Source: Xenopus tropicalis
Taxonomy: Eukaryota; Chordata; Amphibia; Anura; Pipidae
Assembly: GCF_000004195.4 (NCBI RefSeq)
Contig: NC_030680.2
Span: 152,666,672 to 152,730,671 of the forward strand
DNA: 64,000 bases
Reading direction: 5' to 3'
Position numbers and translations under genes: made by a program
Notes under the pieces: model-generated
The model's database searches: none
What the model was told of the DNA's origin: nothing
The model's input: only the letters and a program-made list of their open reading frames with translations
Part shown: piece by piece, positions 35,952-49,302 of the stretch
Position numbering within the stretch: the stretch's first letter is position 1
Layout of the letters: every line of letters starts with the position of its first letter

Positions 35952-36411
35952 TTAAAGGGGAAGTTCACCTTGGAGATAATGTTTATTATGATGTAGAGAG
36001 GGATATTCTGAGAGAATTTGCAATTGGTCTTTATTTTTTATTATTTGTAGTTTTTCAGTTCAGCAGCTCTCCAGTTTGGAGTTTCAGCAGCTATCTGGTT
36101 GCTAGGGTCCAAGTTACCCTAGCAACCAGGGAGTCGTTTGAATAAGAGACCTGTTTATTTATTGGAGAGAACCTGAATAGCAAAATGACTACTGAAAAGT
36201 AACAATAACAATAAAACTGGAGCCTCACAGAGCAATAGGGTTTGGCTGCCGGGGTCAGTGACCCCCATTTGAAAGCTGCAAAGAGTCAGAAGACGAAGGG
36301 AAATAGTTTAAAAACTATAACAAATAAAGATGACCAATTGAAAAGTTGCCTAGAAGTGGCCATTCTATAACCTACTAAAGGTTAACTTAAAGGAGAATCC
36401 ACCCTTTATGT
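35952..36411 (-). mobile_element. T2-type MITE
   Basis: Starts cttaaaggggaagttcacct and ends 'aaaggagaatccacccttta'. The centre has 'ttattgttattgttac'-type sequence in complement and 'gggtcagtgacccccatttg', shared with elements at 51,170 and 57,150, which lie in the opposite orientation. An internal hairpin is formed by 'ctggttgctagggt' and 'accctagcaaccag'. Intronic. TTAA with TTAAAGG ends is typical of Xenopus T2 MITEs (family knowledge). 36,412-36,622 is plain AT-rich intron. Confidence 0.8.
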
Positions 36412-36622
36412 ACATAGGGAAAGCCCAGAGCTCATTCCCAATCACTGGCCCATAACTGAGAACTGAGCTTCTGTAAAATAATATCATTATTAATATAATA
36501 TGATATAATATTAGCAATATAATCATTAATCATATAATTGGTTCAATATAATAATACAATTGGTTCTGATCCGAATTAATTGCACGGCTGCTAACGCCGC
36601 TAATATGGTATTTGTTACTCAG

Positions 36623-36725
36623 GGCGGGATGTACGTGTTCCAGCTCTTCGACTCGTATGCAGCGAGCGGCATGTGTCTGTTATTTGTAGCCGTGTTTGAG
36701 TGCGTCTGTATCGGCTGGGTGTACG
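36623..36725 (+). CDS. slc6a11: slc6a11 exon (TM10)
   Basis: 103 nt between gttactcag and gtaagt; starts in phase 0 and ends in the first base of Gly. Encodes [20 protein letters not shown] then [14 protein letters not shown]. The FQLFDSY motif of TM10 includes the Asp of the extracellular gate (Asp451 in GAT-1). The donor site is followed at once by the 7.8-kb array. Confidence 0.96.
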
Positions 36726-36741
36726 GTAAGTGCCCCCCCCT

Positions 36742-39700
36742 TATATGTACTGTAACTGCCCCCATACTGTATGTACTGTAACTGCCCCTGTATGAACTGT
36801 AACTGCCCCCATACTGTATGTACTGTAACTGCCCCTGTATGTACTGTAACTGCCCCTGTATGTACTGTAACTGCCCCCATACTGTATGTACTGTAACTGC
36901 CCCTGTATGTACTGTAACTGCCCCTGTATGTACTGTAACTGCCCCCATACTGTATGTACTGTAACTGCCCCTGTATGTACTGTAACTGCCCCTGTATGTA
37001 CTGTAACTGCCCCCATACTGTATGTACTGTAACTGCCCCTGTATGTACTGTAACTGCCCCTGTATGTACTGTAACTGCCCCCATACTGTATGTACTGTAA
37101 CTGCCCCTGTATGTACTGTAACTGCCCCCATACTGTATGTACTGTAACTGCCCCCATACTGTATGTACTGTAACTGCCCCTGTATGTACTGTAACTGCCC
37201 CCATACTGTATGTACTGTAACTGCCCCTGTATGTACTGTAACTGCCCCCATACTGTATGTACTGTAACTGCCCCTATATCTACTGCTACTGCCCCTATAT
37301 CTACTGTAACTGCCCCCATACTGTATGTACTGTAACTGCCCCTATATCTACTGCTACTGCCCCTATATCTACTGTAACTGCCCCCATACTGTTTGTACTA
37401 TAACTGCCCCCATACTGTATGTACTGTAACTGCCCCTATATCTACTGCTACTGCCCCTATATCTACTGTAACTGCCCCCATACTGTATGTACTGTAACTG
37501 CCCCCATACTGTATGTACTGTAACTGCCCCTATATCTACTGCTACTGCCCCTATATCTACTGTAACTGCCCCTATATCTACTGTAACTGCCCCTATACTG
37601 TATATACTGTAACTGCCCCTATATCTACTGCTACTGCCCCTATATCTACTGTAACTGCCCCTATACTGTATGTACTGTAACTGCCCCTGTATGTACTGTA
37701 ACTGCCCCTGTATGTACTGTAACTGCCCCCATACTGTATGTACTGTAACTGCCCCTATACTGTATGTACTGCTACTGCCCCTATATCTACTGTAACTGCC
37801 CCTATACTGTATGTACTGTAACTGCCCCTATATCTACTGCTACTGCCCCTATATCTACTGGTACTGCCCCTATATCTACTGTAACTGCCCCTATACTGTA
37901 TGTACTGTAACTGCCCCTGTATGTACTGTAACTGCCCCTGTATGTACTGTAACTGCCCCCATACTGTATGTACTGTAACTGCCCCTGTATGTACTGTAAC
38001 TGCCCCTGTATGTACTGTAACTGTCCCCATACTGTATGTACTGTAACTGCCCCTGTATGTACTGTAACTGCCCCTGTATGTACTGTAACTGCCCCCATAC
38101 TGTATGTACTGTAACTGCCCCTGTATGTACTGTAACTGCCCCCCATACTGTATGTACTGTAACTGCCCCCATACTGTATGTACTGTAACTGCCCCTGTAT
38201 GTACTGTAACTGCCCCCATACTGTATGTACTGTAACTGCCCCTGTATGTACTGTAACTGCCCCCATACTGTATGTACTGTAACTGCCCCTATATCTACTG
38301 CTACTGCCCCTATATCTACTGTAACTGCCCCCATACTGTATGTACTGTAACTGCCCCTATATCTACTGCTACTGCCCCTATATCTACTGTAACTGCCCCC
38401 ATACTGTATGTACTGTAACTGCCCCTATATCTACTGCTACTGCCCCTATATCTACTGTAACTGCCCCTATACTGTATGTACTGTAACTGCCCCTATATCT
38501 ACTGCTACTGCCCCTATATCTACTGTAACTGCCCCTATATCTACTGTAACTGCCCCTATACTGTATGTACTGTAACTGCCCCTATATCTACTGCTACTGC
38601 CCCTATATCTACTGTAACTGCCCCTATATCTACTGCTACTGCCCCTATATCTACTGTAACTGCCCCTATATCTACTGTAACTGCCCCTATACTGTATGTA
38701 CTGTAACTGCCCCTATATCTACTGCTACTGCCCCTATATCTACTGTAACTGCCCCTATACTGTATGTACTGTAACTGCCCCTATATCTACTGCTACTGCC
38801 CCTATATCTACTGTAACTGACCTCATACTGTATGTACTGTAACTGCCCCTATATCTACTGCTACTGCCCCTATATGTACTGTAACTGCCCCCATACTGTA
38901 TGTACTGTAACTGCCCCCATACTGTATGTACTGTAACTGCCCCCATACTGTATGTACTGTAACTGCCCCCATACTGTATGTACTGTAACTGCCCCTGTAT
39001 GTACTGTAACTGCCCCTGTATGTACTGTAACTGCCCCCCATACTGTATGTACTGTAACTGCCCCTGTATGTACTGTAACTGCCCCTGTATGTACTGTAAC
39101 TGCCCCCATACTGTATGTACTGTAACTGCCCCCATACTGTATGTACTGTAACTGCCCCTGTATGTACTGTAACTGCCCCTGTATGTACTGTAACTGCCCC
39201 CATACTGTATGTACTGTAACTGCCCCTGTATGTACTGTAACTGCCCCCATACTGTATGTACTGTAACTGCCCCCATACTGTATGTACTGTAACTGCCCCC
39301 ATACTGTATGTACTGTAACTGCCCCTGTATGTACTGTAACTGCCCCTGTATTTACTGTAACTGCCCCCATACTGTATGTACTGTAACTGCCCCTGTATGT
39401 ACTGTAACTGCCCCTATATCTACTGCTACTGCCCCTATATCTACTGTAACTGACCCCATACTGTATGTACTGTAACTGCCCCTATATCTACTGCTACTGC
39501 CCCTATATCTACTGTAACTGCCCCCATACTGTATCTACTGTAACTGCCCCTATATCTACTGCTACTGCCCCTATATCTACTCTAACTGCCCCATACTGTA
39601 TGTACTGTAACTGCCCCCATACTGTATGTACTGTAACTGCCCCTATATCTACTGCTACTGCCCCTATATCTACTGTAACTGCCCCCATACTGTATGTACT

Positions 39701-42700
39701 GTAACTGCCCCCATACTGTATGTACTGTAACTGCCCCTATATCTACTGCTACTGCCCCTATATCTACTGTAACTGCCCCCATACTGTATGTACTGTAACT
39801 GCCCTATATCTACTGCTACTGCCCCTATATCTACTGTAACTGCCCCCATACTGTATTGTACTGTAACTGCCCCCATACTGTATGTACTGTAACTGCCCCT
39901 ATATCTACTGCTACTGCCCCTATATCTACTGTAACTGCCCCCATACTGTATGTACTGTAACTGCCCCCATACTGTATGTACTGTAACTGCCCCTATACTG
40001 TATGTACTGTAACTGCCCCTATATCTACTGCTACTGCCCCTATATCTACTGTAACTGCCCCCATACTGTATGTACTGTAACTGCCCCCATACTGTATGTA
40101 CTGTAACTGCCCCTATATCTACTGCTACTGCCCCTATATCTACTGTAACTGCCCCCATACTGTATGTACTGTAACTGCCCCCATACTGTATGTACTGTAA
40201 CTGCCCCTATATCTACTGCTACTGCCCCTATATCTACTGTAACTGCCCCTATATCTACTGTAACTGCCCCTATATCTACTGCTACTGCCCCTATATCTAC
40301 TGTAACTGCCCCCATACTGTATGTACTGTAACTACCCCTATATCTACTGCTACTGCCCCTATATCTACTGTAACTACCCCCATACTGTATGTACTGTAAC
40401 TGCCCCCATACTGTATGTACTGCTACTGCCCCTATATCTACTGCTACTGCCCCTATATCTACTGTAACTGCCCCTATATCTACTGCTACTGCCCCTATAT
40501 CTACTGTAACTGCCCCTATATCTACTGTAACTGCCCCTATATCTACTGCTACTGCCCCTATATCTACTGTAACTGCCCCTATATCTACTGTAACTGCCCC
40601 TATATCTACTGCTACTGCCCCTATATCTACTGCAACTGCCCCTATATCTACTGTAACTGCCCCTATATCTACTGTAACTGCCCCTATATCTACTGTAACT
40701 GCCCCTATATCTACTGTAACTGCCCCTATATCTACTGTAACTGCCCCCATACTGTATGTACTGTAACTGCCCCCATACTGTATGTACTGTAACTACCCCT
40801 ATATCTACTGCTACTGCCCCTATATCTACTGTAACTGCCCCTATACTGTATGTACTGTAACTGCCCCGATACTGTATGTACTGTAACTACCCCTATATCT
40901 ACTGCTACTGCCCCTATATCTACTGTAACTACCCCCATACTGTATGTACTGTAACTGCCCCTATATCTACTGCTACTGCCCCTATATCTACTGCTACTGC
41001 CCCTATATCTACTGTAACTGCCCCTATATCTACTGTAACTGCCCCTATATCTACTGCTACTGCCCCTATATCTACTGTAACTGCCCCTATATCTAATGTA
41101 ACTGCCCCTATATCTACTGCTACTGCCCCTATATCTACTGTAACTGCCCCTATATCTACTGTAACTGCCCCTATATCTACTGTAACTGCCCCTATATCTA
41201 CTGCTACTGCCCCTATATCTACTGTAACTGCCCCTATATCTTACTGTAACTGCCCCTATATCTACTGCTACTACCCCTATATCTACTGCTACTACCCCTA
41301 TATCTACTGCTACTGCCCCTATATCTACTGCTACTGCCCCTATATCTACTGCTACTGCCCCTATATCTACTGCAACTGCCCCTATATCTACTGCTACTGC
41401 CCCTATATCTACTGTAACTGCCCCTATATCTACTGCTACTACCCCTATATCTACTGCTACTGCCCCTATATCTACTGTAACTGCCCCTATATCTACTGCT
41501 ACTGCCCCTATATCTACTGTAACTGCCCCTATATCTACTGCTACTGCCCCTATATCTACTGTAACTGCCCCTATATCTACTGTAACTGCCCCTATATCTA
41601 CTGTAACTGCCCCTATATCTACTGCTACTGCCCCTATATCTACTGTAACTGCCCCTATATCTACTGCTACTGCCCCTATATCTACTGCAACTGCCCCTAT
41701 ATCTATTGTAACTGCCCCTATATCTACTGCTACTGCCCCTATATCTACTGTAACTGCCCCTATATCTACTGTAACTGCCCCTATATCTACTGTAACTGCC
41801 CCTATATCTACTGCTACTGCCCCTATATCTACTGCTACTGCCCCTATATCTACTGCTACTGCCCCTATATCTACTGTAACTGCCCCTATATCTACTGTAA
41901 CTGCCCCTATATCTACTGTAACTGCCCCTATATCTACTGCTACTGCCCCTATATCTACTGCTACTGCCCCTATATCTACTGTAACTGCCCCCATACTGTA
42001 TGTACTGTAACTGCCCCCATACTGTATGTACTGTAACTACCCCTATATCTACTGCTACTGCCCCTATATCTACTGTAACTGCCCCCATACTGTATGTACT
42101 GTAACTGCCCCGATACTGTATGTACTGTAACTACCCCTATATCTACTGCTACTGCCCCTATATCTACTGTAACTACCCCCATACTGTATGTACTGTAACT
42201 GCCCCTATATCTACTGCTACTGCCCCTATATCTACTGTAACTGCCCCTATATCTACTGCTACTGCCCCTATATCTACTGTAACTGCCCCCATACTGTATG
42301 TACTGTAACTGCCCCTATATCTACTGCCCCTATATCTACTGCTACTGCCCCTATATCTACTGTAACTGCCCCTATATCTACTGTAACTGCCCCTATATCT
42401 ACTGCTACTGCCCCTATATCTACTGTAACTGCCCCTATATCTAATGTAACTGCCCCTATATCTACTGCTACTGCCCCTATATCTACTGTAACTGCCCCTA
42501 TATCTACTGTAAACTGCCCCCTATATCTACTGTAACTGCCCCTATATCTACTGCTACTGCCCCTATATCTACTGTAACTGCCCCTATATCTACTGTAACT
42601 GCCCCTATATCTACTGCTACTACCCCTATATCTACTGCTACTACCCCTATATCTACTGCTACTGCCACTATATCTACTGCTACTGCCCCTATATCTACTG

Positions 42701-44557
42701 TAACTACCCCTATATCTAATGTAACTGCCCCTATATCTACTGCTACTGCCCCTATATCTACTGTAACTGCCCCTATATCTACTGCTACTACCCCTATATC
42801 TACTGCTACTGCCCCTATATCTACTGTAACTGCCCCTATATCTACTGCTACTGCCCCTATATCTACTGTAACTGCCCCTATATCTACTGCAACTGCCCCT
42901 ATATCTACTGCTACTGCCCCTATATCTACTGTAACTGCCCCTATATCTACTGTAACTGCCCCTATATCTACTGTAACTGCCCCTATATCTACTGCTACTG
43001 CCCCTATATCTACTGTAACTGCCCCTATATCTACTGCTACTGCCCCTATATCTACTGTAACTGCCCCTATATCTACTGCTACTGCCCCTATATCTACTGT
43101 AACTGCCCCTATATCTACTGCTACTGCCCCTATATCTACTGTAACTGCCCCTATATCTACTGCAACTGCCCCTATATCTACTGCTACTGCCCCTATATCT
43201 ACTGTAACTGCCCCTATATCTACTGTAACTGCCCCTATATCTACTGTAACTGCCCCTATATCTACTGCTACTGCCCCTATATCTACTGCTACTGCCCCTA
43301 TATCTACTGCTACTGCCCCTATATCTACTGTAACTGCCCCTATATCTACTGCTACTGCCCCTATATCTACTGCTACTGCCCCTATATCTACTGCAACTGC
43401 CCCTATATCTACTGTAACTGCCCCTATATCTACTGTAACTGCCCCTATATCTACTGTAACTGCCCCTATATCTACTGCTACTGCCCCTATATCTACTGTA
43501 ACTGCCCCTATATCTACTGCTACTGCCCCTATATCTACTGTAACTGCCCCTATATCTACTGCTACTGCCCCTATATCTACTGTAACTGCCCCTATATCTA
43601 CTGCTACTGCCCCTATATCTACTGTAACTGCCCCTATATCTACTGCTACTGCCCCTATATCTACTGTAACTGCCCCTATATCTACTGCTACTGCCCCTAT
43701 ATCTACTGCAACTGCCCCTATATCTACTGCTACTGCCCCTATATCTACTGTAACTGCCCCTATATCTACTGTAACTGCCCCTATATCTACTGCTACTGCC
43801 CCTATATCTACTGTAACTGCCCCTATATCTACTGTAACTGCCCCTATATCTACTGTAACTGCCCTTATATCTACTGCTACTGCCCCTATATCTACTGCTA
43901 CTGCCCCTATATCTACTGTAACTGCCCCTATATCTACTGCTACTGCCCCTATATCTACTGTAACTGCCCCTATATCTACTGTAACTGCCCCTATATCTAC
44001 TGCTACTGCCCCTATATCTACTGCAACTGCCCCTATATCTACTGCTACTGCCCCTATATCTACTGTAACTGCCCCTATATCTACTGTAACTGCCCCTATA
44101 TCTACTGCTACTGCCCCTATATCTACTGTAACTGCCCTTATATCTACTGCTACTGCCCCTATATCTACTGTAACTACCCCTATATCTACTGTAACTGCCC
44201 CTATATCTACTGTAACTGCCCTTATATCTACTGCTACTGCCCCTATATCTACTGCTACTGCCCCTATATCTACTGTAACTGCCCCTATATCTACTGTAAC
44301 TGCCCTTATATCTACTGCTACTGCCCCTATATCTACTGCTACTGCCCCTATATCTACTGCTACTGCCCCTATATCTACTGCAACTGCCCCTATATCTACT
44401 GTAACTGCCCCTATATCTACTGTAACTGCCCCTATATCTACTGCTACTGCCCTTATATCTACTGCTACTGCCCCTATATCTACTGTAACTGCCCTTATAT
44501 CTACTGCTACTGCCCCTATATCTACTGTAACTACCCCTATATCTACTGCTACTGCCC
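36742..44557. repeat. 21-bp minisatellite, 7.8 kb, two unit types
   Basis: Basic unit ctgtaactgcccctatatcta or ctgctactgcccctatatcta (21 bp). A 26-bp form adds 'catactgtatgt' (ctgtaactgcccccatactg...). The first 900 bp are mainly ctgtaactgcccctgtatgta and 26-bp units. Mixed blocks follow to about 42,310, and from there to the end almost only 21-bp tatatcta units. About 370 units. Because 21 is a multiple of three, all six frames stay open for long stretches; the frames of up to 420 codons are not genes. Confidence 0.96.
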
Positions 44558-44733
44558 CATCATCCCCCTATAGTCTGTATTCCCTGCCCCCCTGGAACTA
44601 ACTGGTCAGTGGATTTCAGTTTCCAATCAATGCAATTCATCTACATGCAAACTCCTCCCCTTTGGTGCCTCCTCCCACTTATGCTGATACCATTGGCCTA
44701 ATATATAGGGGCGGAGACAGGGGAAAGTGTTGT

Positions 44734-45982
44734 ATAGCGGGGTGACTGTTACCCCAATGTTTCTATATATCTGTAACCTTGTTATGGGCTAAGGGGGCCC
44801 AGCCTGAAGGCCAGTTAGGGGGGGATTTGGGGTGAGTGCTTATTTGTGCCCTGGGTACCCCTGGAACTATAGCGGGGTGACTGTTACCCCAATGTTTCTA
44901 TATATCTGTAACCTTGTTATGGGCTAAGGGGGCCCAGCCTGAAGGCCAGTTAGGGGGGGATTTGGGGTGAGTGCTTATTTGTGCCCTGGGTACCCCTGGA
45001 ACTATAGCGGGGTGACTGTTACCCCAATGTTTCTATATATCTGTAACCTTGTTATGGGCTAAGGGGGCCCAGCCTGAAGGCCAGTTAGGGGGGGATTTGG
45101 GGTGCTTATTTGTGCCCTGGGTACCCCTGGAACTATAGCGGGGTGACTGTTACCCCAATGTTTCTATATATCTGTAACCTTGTTATGGGCTAAGGGGGCC
45201 CAGCCTGAAGGCCAGTTAGGGGGGGATTTGGGGTGAGTGCTTATTTGTGCCCTGGGTACCCCTGGAACTATAGCGGGGTGACTGTTACCCCAATGTTTCT
45301 ATATATCTGTAACCTTGTTATGGGCTAAGGGGGCCCAGCCTGAAGGCCAGTTAGGGGGGGATTTGGGGTGAGTGCTTATTTGTGCCCTGGGTACCCCTGG
45401 AACTATAGCGGGGTGACTGTTACCCCCAATGTTTCTATATATCTGTAACCTTGTTATGGGCTAAGGGGGCCCAGCCTGAAGGCCAGTTAGGGGGGGATTT
45501 GGGGTGAGTGCTTATTTGTGCCCTGGGTACCCCTGGAACTATAGCGGGGTGACTGTTACCCCAATGTTTCTATATATCTGTAACCTTGTTATGGGCTAAG
45601 GGGGCCCAGCCTGAAGGCCAGTTAGGGGGGGATTTGGGGTGCTTATTTGTGCCCTGGGTACCCCTGGAACTATAGCGGGGTGACTGTTACCCCAATGTTT
45701 CTATATATCTGTAACCTTGTTATGGGCTAAGGGGGCCCAGCCTGAAGGCCAGTTAGGGGGGGATTTGGGGTGAGTGCTTATTTGTGCCCTGGGTACCCCT
45801 GGAACTATAGCAGGGTGACTGTTACCCCCAATGTTTCTATATATCTGTAACCTTGTTATGGGCTAAGGGGGCCCAGCCTGAAGGCCAGTTAGGGGGGGAT
45901 TTGGGGTGAGTGCTTATTTGTGCCCTGGGTACCCCTGGAACTATAGCGGGGTGACTGTTACCCCAATGTTTCTATATATCTG
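44734..45982. repeat. 135-bp satellite array (family A), inverted
   Basis: About nine and a quarter copies of the reverse complement of the unit at 1-780 ('ctatagcggggtgactgtta', 'tgggctaagggggcccagcc', 'atttggggtgagtgcttatt'). Two copies (near 45,100 and 45,640) lack the four bases gagt. 44,558-44,733 and 45,983-46,102 are short unique intron flanks. Confidence 0.97.
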
Positions 45983-46102
45983 CCAGTACCACTGATCCGG
46001 GGGGGGGGATCCCACAACTTCCCAGCTGCCCCTGTAACCCCCCTGTAACCCCCCTATACATGAATGTGGGTGGGTTCCCTAAGATGCCGTTTCTCGTTAC
46101 AG

Positions 46103-46203
46103 GAAGCAATAGGTTCTATGATAATATAGAAGATATGATTGGACATCGCCCGTTTGTATTAATAAAGTGGTGCTGGATGTTCTTCACCCCAGGGATCTGC
46201 GCA
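46103..46203 (+). CDS. slc6a11: slc6a11 exon (IL5 to TM11)
   Basis: 101 nt between tctcgttacag and gtgagt. Completes Gly and ends on a whole Ala codon. Encodes [20 protein letters not shown] then [13 protein letters not shown]. The [13 protein letters not shown] loop is diagnostic of SLC6 GABA/taurine/betaine-type carriers. TM11 continues in the next exon. Confidence 0.95.
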
Positions 46204-46552
46204 GTGAGTATCGGGGGGTCCGGTTGGGTCTGTGAGTCGGTATTTCTGGGACTATTGGGGGAATCACACAAGCTCTTCCAGCCTTGGAGTCGTAAAACTT
46301 GTAAATCCGATTGGTTCCATGGGCCTGAGCTCCGCCCCCATCGAATGGGCCAATGGATTTGGAGTTCAGATTTCCCAATCTCTTTGGTGTTAAAGGACAA
46401 GTCAACCCAAGACATAGGGGCGGGGCAAGCAATATATGATTGACAGATCAGCTTTTTAAGGGATTTGGAATGATTTCTTAGGGTGACGGCTTTAAAGGGG
46501 TTGGGCCAAAGCCATTCTGATTGGTCAGTCACATAATCTCTCTCTCTCCCAG
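46204..46552. other. Short intron, no repeat
   Basis: 349 bp, the shortest intron in the window and one of only two seen without a tandem repeat. Ends in a good pyrimidine tract (tctctctctctcccag). Confidence 0.8.
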
Positions 46553-46723
46553 AGCATCTTCATATTCTTCTTGGTGAAGTACAAGCCGCTGAAGTACAAT
46601 AACGTATATACTTACCCCGCGTGGGGGTACGGCATCGGCTGGATGATGGCTCTCTCCTCCATGGTGTGTATCCCCCTGTGGATCATTATCAAGATGTGCC
46701 AGACTGAAGGCAGCTTTATACAG
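46553..46723 (+). CDS. slc6a11: slc6a11 exon (TM11-TM12)
   Basis: 171 nt, phase 0 at both ends, between ctctctcccag and gtgaga. Encodes [40 protein letters not shown] and [17 protein letters not shown]. The KYKPLKYNN loop and [10 protein letters not shown] motif match GAT-3 closely as I remember it. TM12 is complete. Confidence 0.96.
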
Positions 46724-46827
46724 GTGAGAGAAGCCACGCCTACCAGGAAAGGCAACATCACTTGGGGGGGCAAAATCTAATGCACCCCCAGCGACTTTAA
46801 AGGGAAACTACACCCCCAGAATGAACA

Positions 46828-47447
46828 CGTGATGGGCTGTGTGCTCCCTCAGGGATCAGCTGACAGGAAGTGATGGGCTGTGTGCTCCCTCAGAGGTCAG
46901 CTGACAGGAAGTAATGGGCTGTGTGCTCCCTCAGACATCAGCTGACAGGAAGTGATGGGCTGTGTGCTCCCTCAGAGATCAGCTGACAGGAAGTGATGGG
47001 CTGTGTGCTCCCTCAGAGATCAGCTGACAGGAAGTGATGGGCTGTGTGCTCCCTCAGAGATCAGCTGACAGGAAGTGATGGGCTGTGTGCTCCCTCAGGG
47101 ATCAGCTGACAGGAAGTGATGGGCTGTGTGCTCCCTCAGAGATCAGCTGACAGGAAGTGATGGGCTGTGTGCTCCCTCAGAGATCAGCTGACAGGAAGTG
47201 ATGGGCTGTGTGCTCCCTCAGAGATCAGCTGACAGGAAGTGATGGGCTGTGTGCTCCCTCAGAGATCAGCTGACAGGAAGTGATGGGCTGTGTGCTCCCT
47301 CAGAGATCAGCTGACAGGAAGTGATGGGCTGTGTGCTCCCTCAGAGATCAGCTGACAGGAAGTGATGGGCTGTGTGCTCCCTCAGAGATCAGCTGACAGG
47401 AAGTAATGGGCTGTGTGCTCCCTCAGAGATCAGCTGACAGGAAGTGA
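46828..47447. repeat. 41-bp intronic minisatellite with ETS and E-box motifs
   Basis: Fifteen units 'gatcagctgacaggaagtga' + 'tgggctgtgtgctccctcaga', spacing 41 bp (47,161, 47,202). Each has CAGCTG (E-box) and ACAGGAAGTG (strong ETS-family match). Differences are single bases (agaggtc, gacatc, gggatc, aagtaatg). Unrelated in sequence to the 41-bp CR1 array. Confidence 0.95.
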
Positions 47448-48749
47448 TGCAGCTCTAACTGTAACAGGAAGTAGTGTGGGAGCAAAAGGCAGAACTCTGC
47501 CCATTCATTGGCTGATGGGGCCTAGCATGTATGTGTGCCTTGGCTTGTTTGTGTGCACTGTGACTCCTATGATCCCAGGGGGTGGGGCTTAGTACTTAAA
47601 GTGGCAGTTTCCTATTTAGGATTACCCAATGGCACATTCTGCTAAATAAGTATATTTATATGGAAATGGTTTATTTAGATGGAGCCGGGTTTTACATGAG
47701 ATGTTTATACAATATATTTGTATAGGGACCGACACTGTTTGGGGGTTTAGTTTCCCTTTAATCCCTTCCCTGAATCCCCCGGCCAGTACTCCTGTTGGGA
47801 GAAAACTGCCCCGGCCGGGGTATATGTGGGCGAGCGTTCCTTCTAGGCCCCCTTATACACAGGAGCCCTTATTAACCCCCCAACACCAAGGTCTGACTTT
47901 TATTGTCATAACCAGAACATCTAATTGGACAGTTTATGAACTTTGTACCAAACCCAATTCATTACTCAGATACGTTGTGTATAGAGTTACATATGGTCTG
48001 TATCAATCCCTCGCTCACTGGGTACCCAGCGATATACATAGAACTAAGGCTTTGTACCTTGGCCGTTGGGCAGTAGCCGCCCCAAAACCTGCTTTTATCT
48101 TTAAACCTCAGAGAAAATATGCACCGATATTATCCTACAAACGGGGTTTCACACAATATTTGGTGAACGTAACGAGGTTAACGAGGCGACCGATATCGGC
48201 AAAAGCCTTGGATATCAATTACCCCATTTATTGGGCAGGTCTGAAAATTTTGATTGGGTGCTGCTGAAGGCGCCCGAAAATTGGGTGAATGTTAATGCTG
48301 AATCGTTAGATAGAATTCTATTGTTTGTACCTATGTGGCCTTTAGTGGAGCAGAATAAAGAACTTGGCTGCGACCAATGGTTCTAGGAAAGATCATAATA
48401 CTGATCATTTACTGATTACTGTCTCTACATGTGTTTAGAAGAGGGAATTCTTAGTACTGTCTATGGCAGGGGATTTTCTGGCGATTAGTAGTTGTGACAA
48501 GTAGCTGCTACTAAATATCTCCGTGTGGCTTCACCCTTATGGTCTTCAGAAAACAACGACATGTAGGCCGATAAAATAAATGGGAAAGTAGGAATTCAAC
48601 TGGGTATGATGGATATTATTAACAAGATGAGTCTTTATTGGGAACAACCAAAGGAATTTGGGTTGAAAAATGGCACCATGGCTGACCTTCCTCCAGTCTG
48701 TGGTTTGTCATCTTGGTCCAACTGAGAGGACTTTTCCCTGCCTCCGACT
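47448..48749. other. Intron sequence with an unexplained 188-codon frame
   Basis: A + frame at 47,701-48,267 starts MFIQYICIGTDTVWGFSF and ends WAGLKILIGCC. It has no domain that I recognise, no coding-like splice context, and lies inside an slc6a11 intron. 'accgatatcggc' and 'gaaggcgcccgaaaattggg' look like parts of a Xenopus interspersed repeat, so transposon debris is the best guess. Confidence 0.4.
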
Positions 48750-48757
48750 GTATAACC

Positions 48758-48917
48758 CAGGGTTGGGCAAATTTTTTGGCTCAGGGGCCACATACTTACA
48801 GACGGGCCGGCGTTTCTGCTTGTCAGTCCCTAGACGTCAAGTCTGACGTTATGAGACTTGCGGAGTCAGCTGTAGCGGGCCGGACGTGGCCCGTGGGCCG
48901 TAGTTTGCCCACCCCTG
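48758..48917. mobile_element. hAT-type MITE, 160 bp, with intact target duplication
   Basis: GTATAACC occurs at 48,750-48,757 and 48,918-48,925 (8 bp). Ends: CAGGGTTGGGCAAATTTT and the complement of 'tagtttgcccacccctg'. The interior has 'gggccacatacttacagac' and 'cggacgtggcccgtgggcc'. The CAGGGGTGGGCAAAC terminus is a familiar hAT/Charlie-like end. Confidence 0.88.
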
Positions 48918-49155
48918 GTATAACCCATGGGAACCCATAATTCCTAATACATTCAATTTCTTTACTCTGCTGGTTCCAATCACCTTTATTAGGGTTTGGG
49001 ATTAATGCAGTGTGGGTTGTGGAACCCTATGGGGATGCGAAACGCGTGAGGCGGATACACCTTGGGCTTTGGGTATTTTTGAATAAATTCATGTTTTGGG
49101 ATATTTATTCTATAGATGTTTATTCCCTAATAATGTCCCTGTGTCCGACCCGCAG

Positions 49156-49302
49156 AAACTGAAGACCTTGACGTTACCAAGCCCAGAGCTGAAGATGAGG
49201 GGGAAACTGGCGGCCGGCGCCGCTACAGCCAACGACTGCGAAGCCAAACTGAAAGGCGACGGCAACATCTCCGCCATCACAGAGAAAGAGACGCACTTCT
49301 AA
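49156..49302 (+). CDS. slc6a11: slc6a11 last exon, cytoplasmic C-tail
   Basis: Acceptor cgacccgcag, 48 codons and TAA at 49,300. Encodes [40 protein letters not shown] and ITEKETHF. The LKMRGKL block, the NDC(D/E)AKLK block and the ITEKETHF end single out GAT-3 (SLC6A11) from GAT-1 (ends EAYI) and BGT-1 (ends THL), from memory. The final THF fits a class I PDZ ligand (T-x-hydrophobic), a feature linked to membrane retention in BGT-1/GAT-3. The residues after LKMRGKL are the least conserved part. Confidence 0.95.
   Translation, partial: KLKTLTLPSPELKMRGKLAAGAATANDCEAKLKGDGNISAITEKETHF

Noticed and set aside
36619..42535. Frames of up to 420 codons (MGAVTVDIGAVAVDIG type)
   Set aside because: A 21-bp period keeps all frames open; no independent coding signal.
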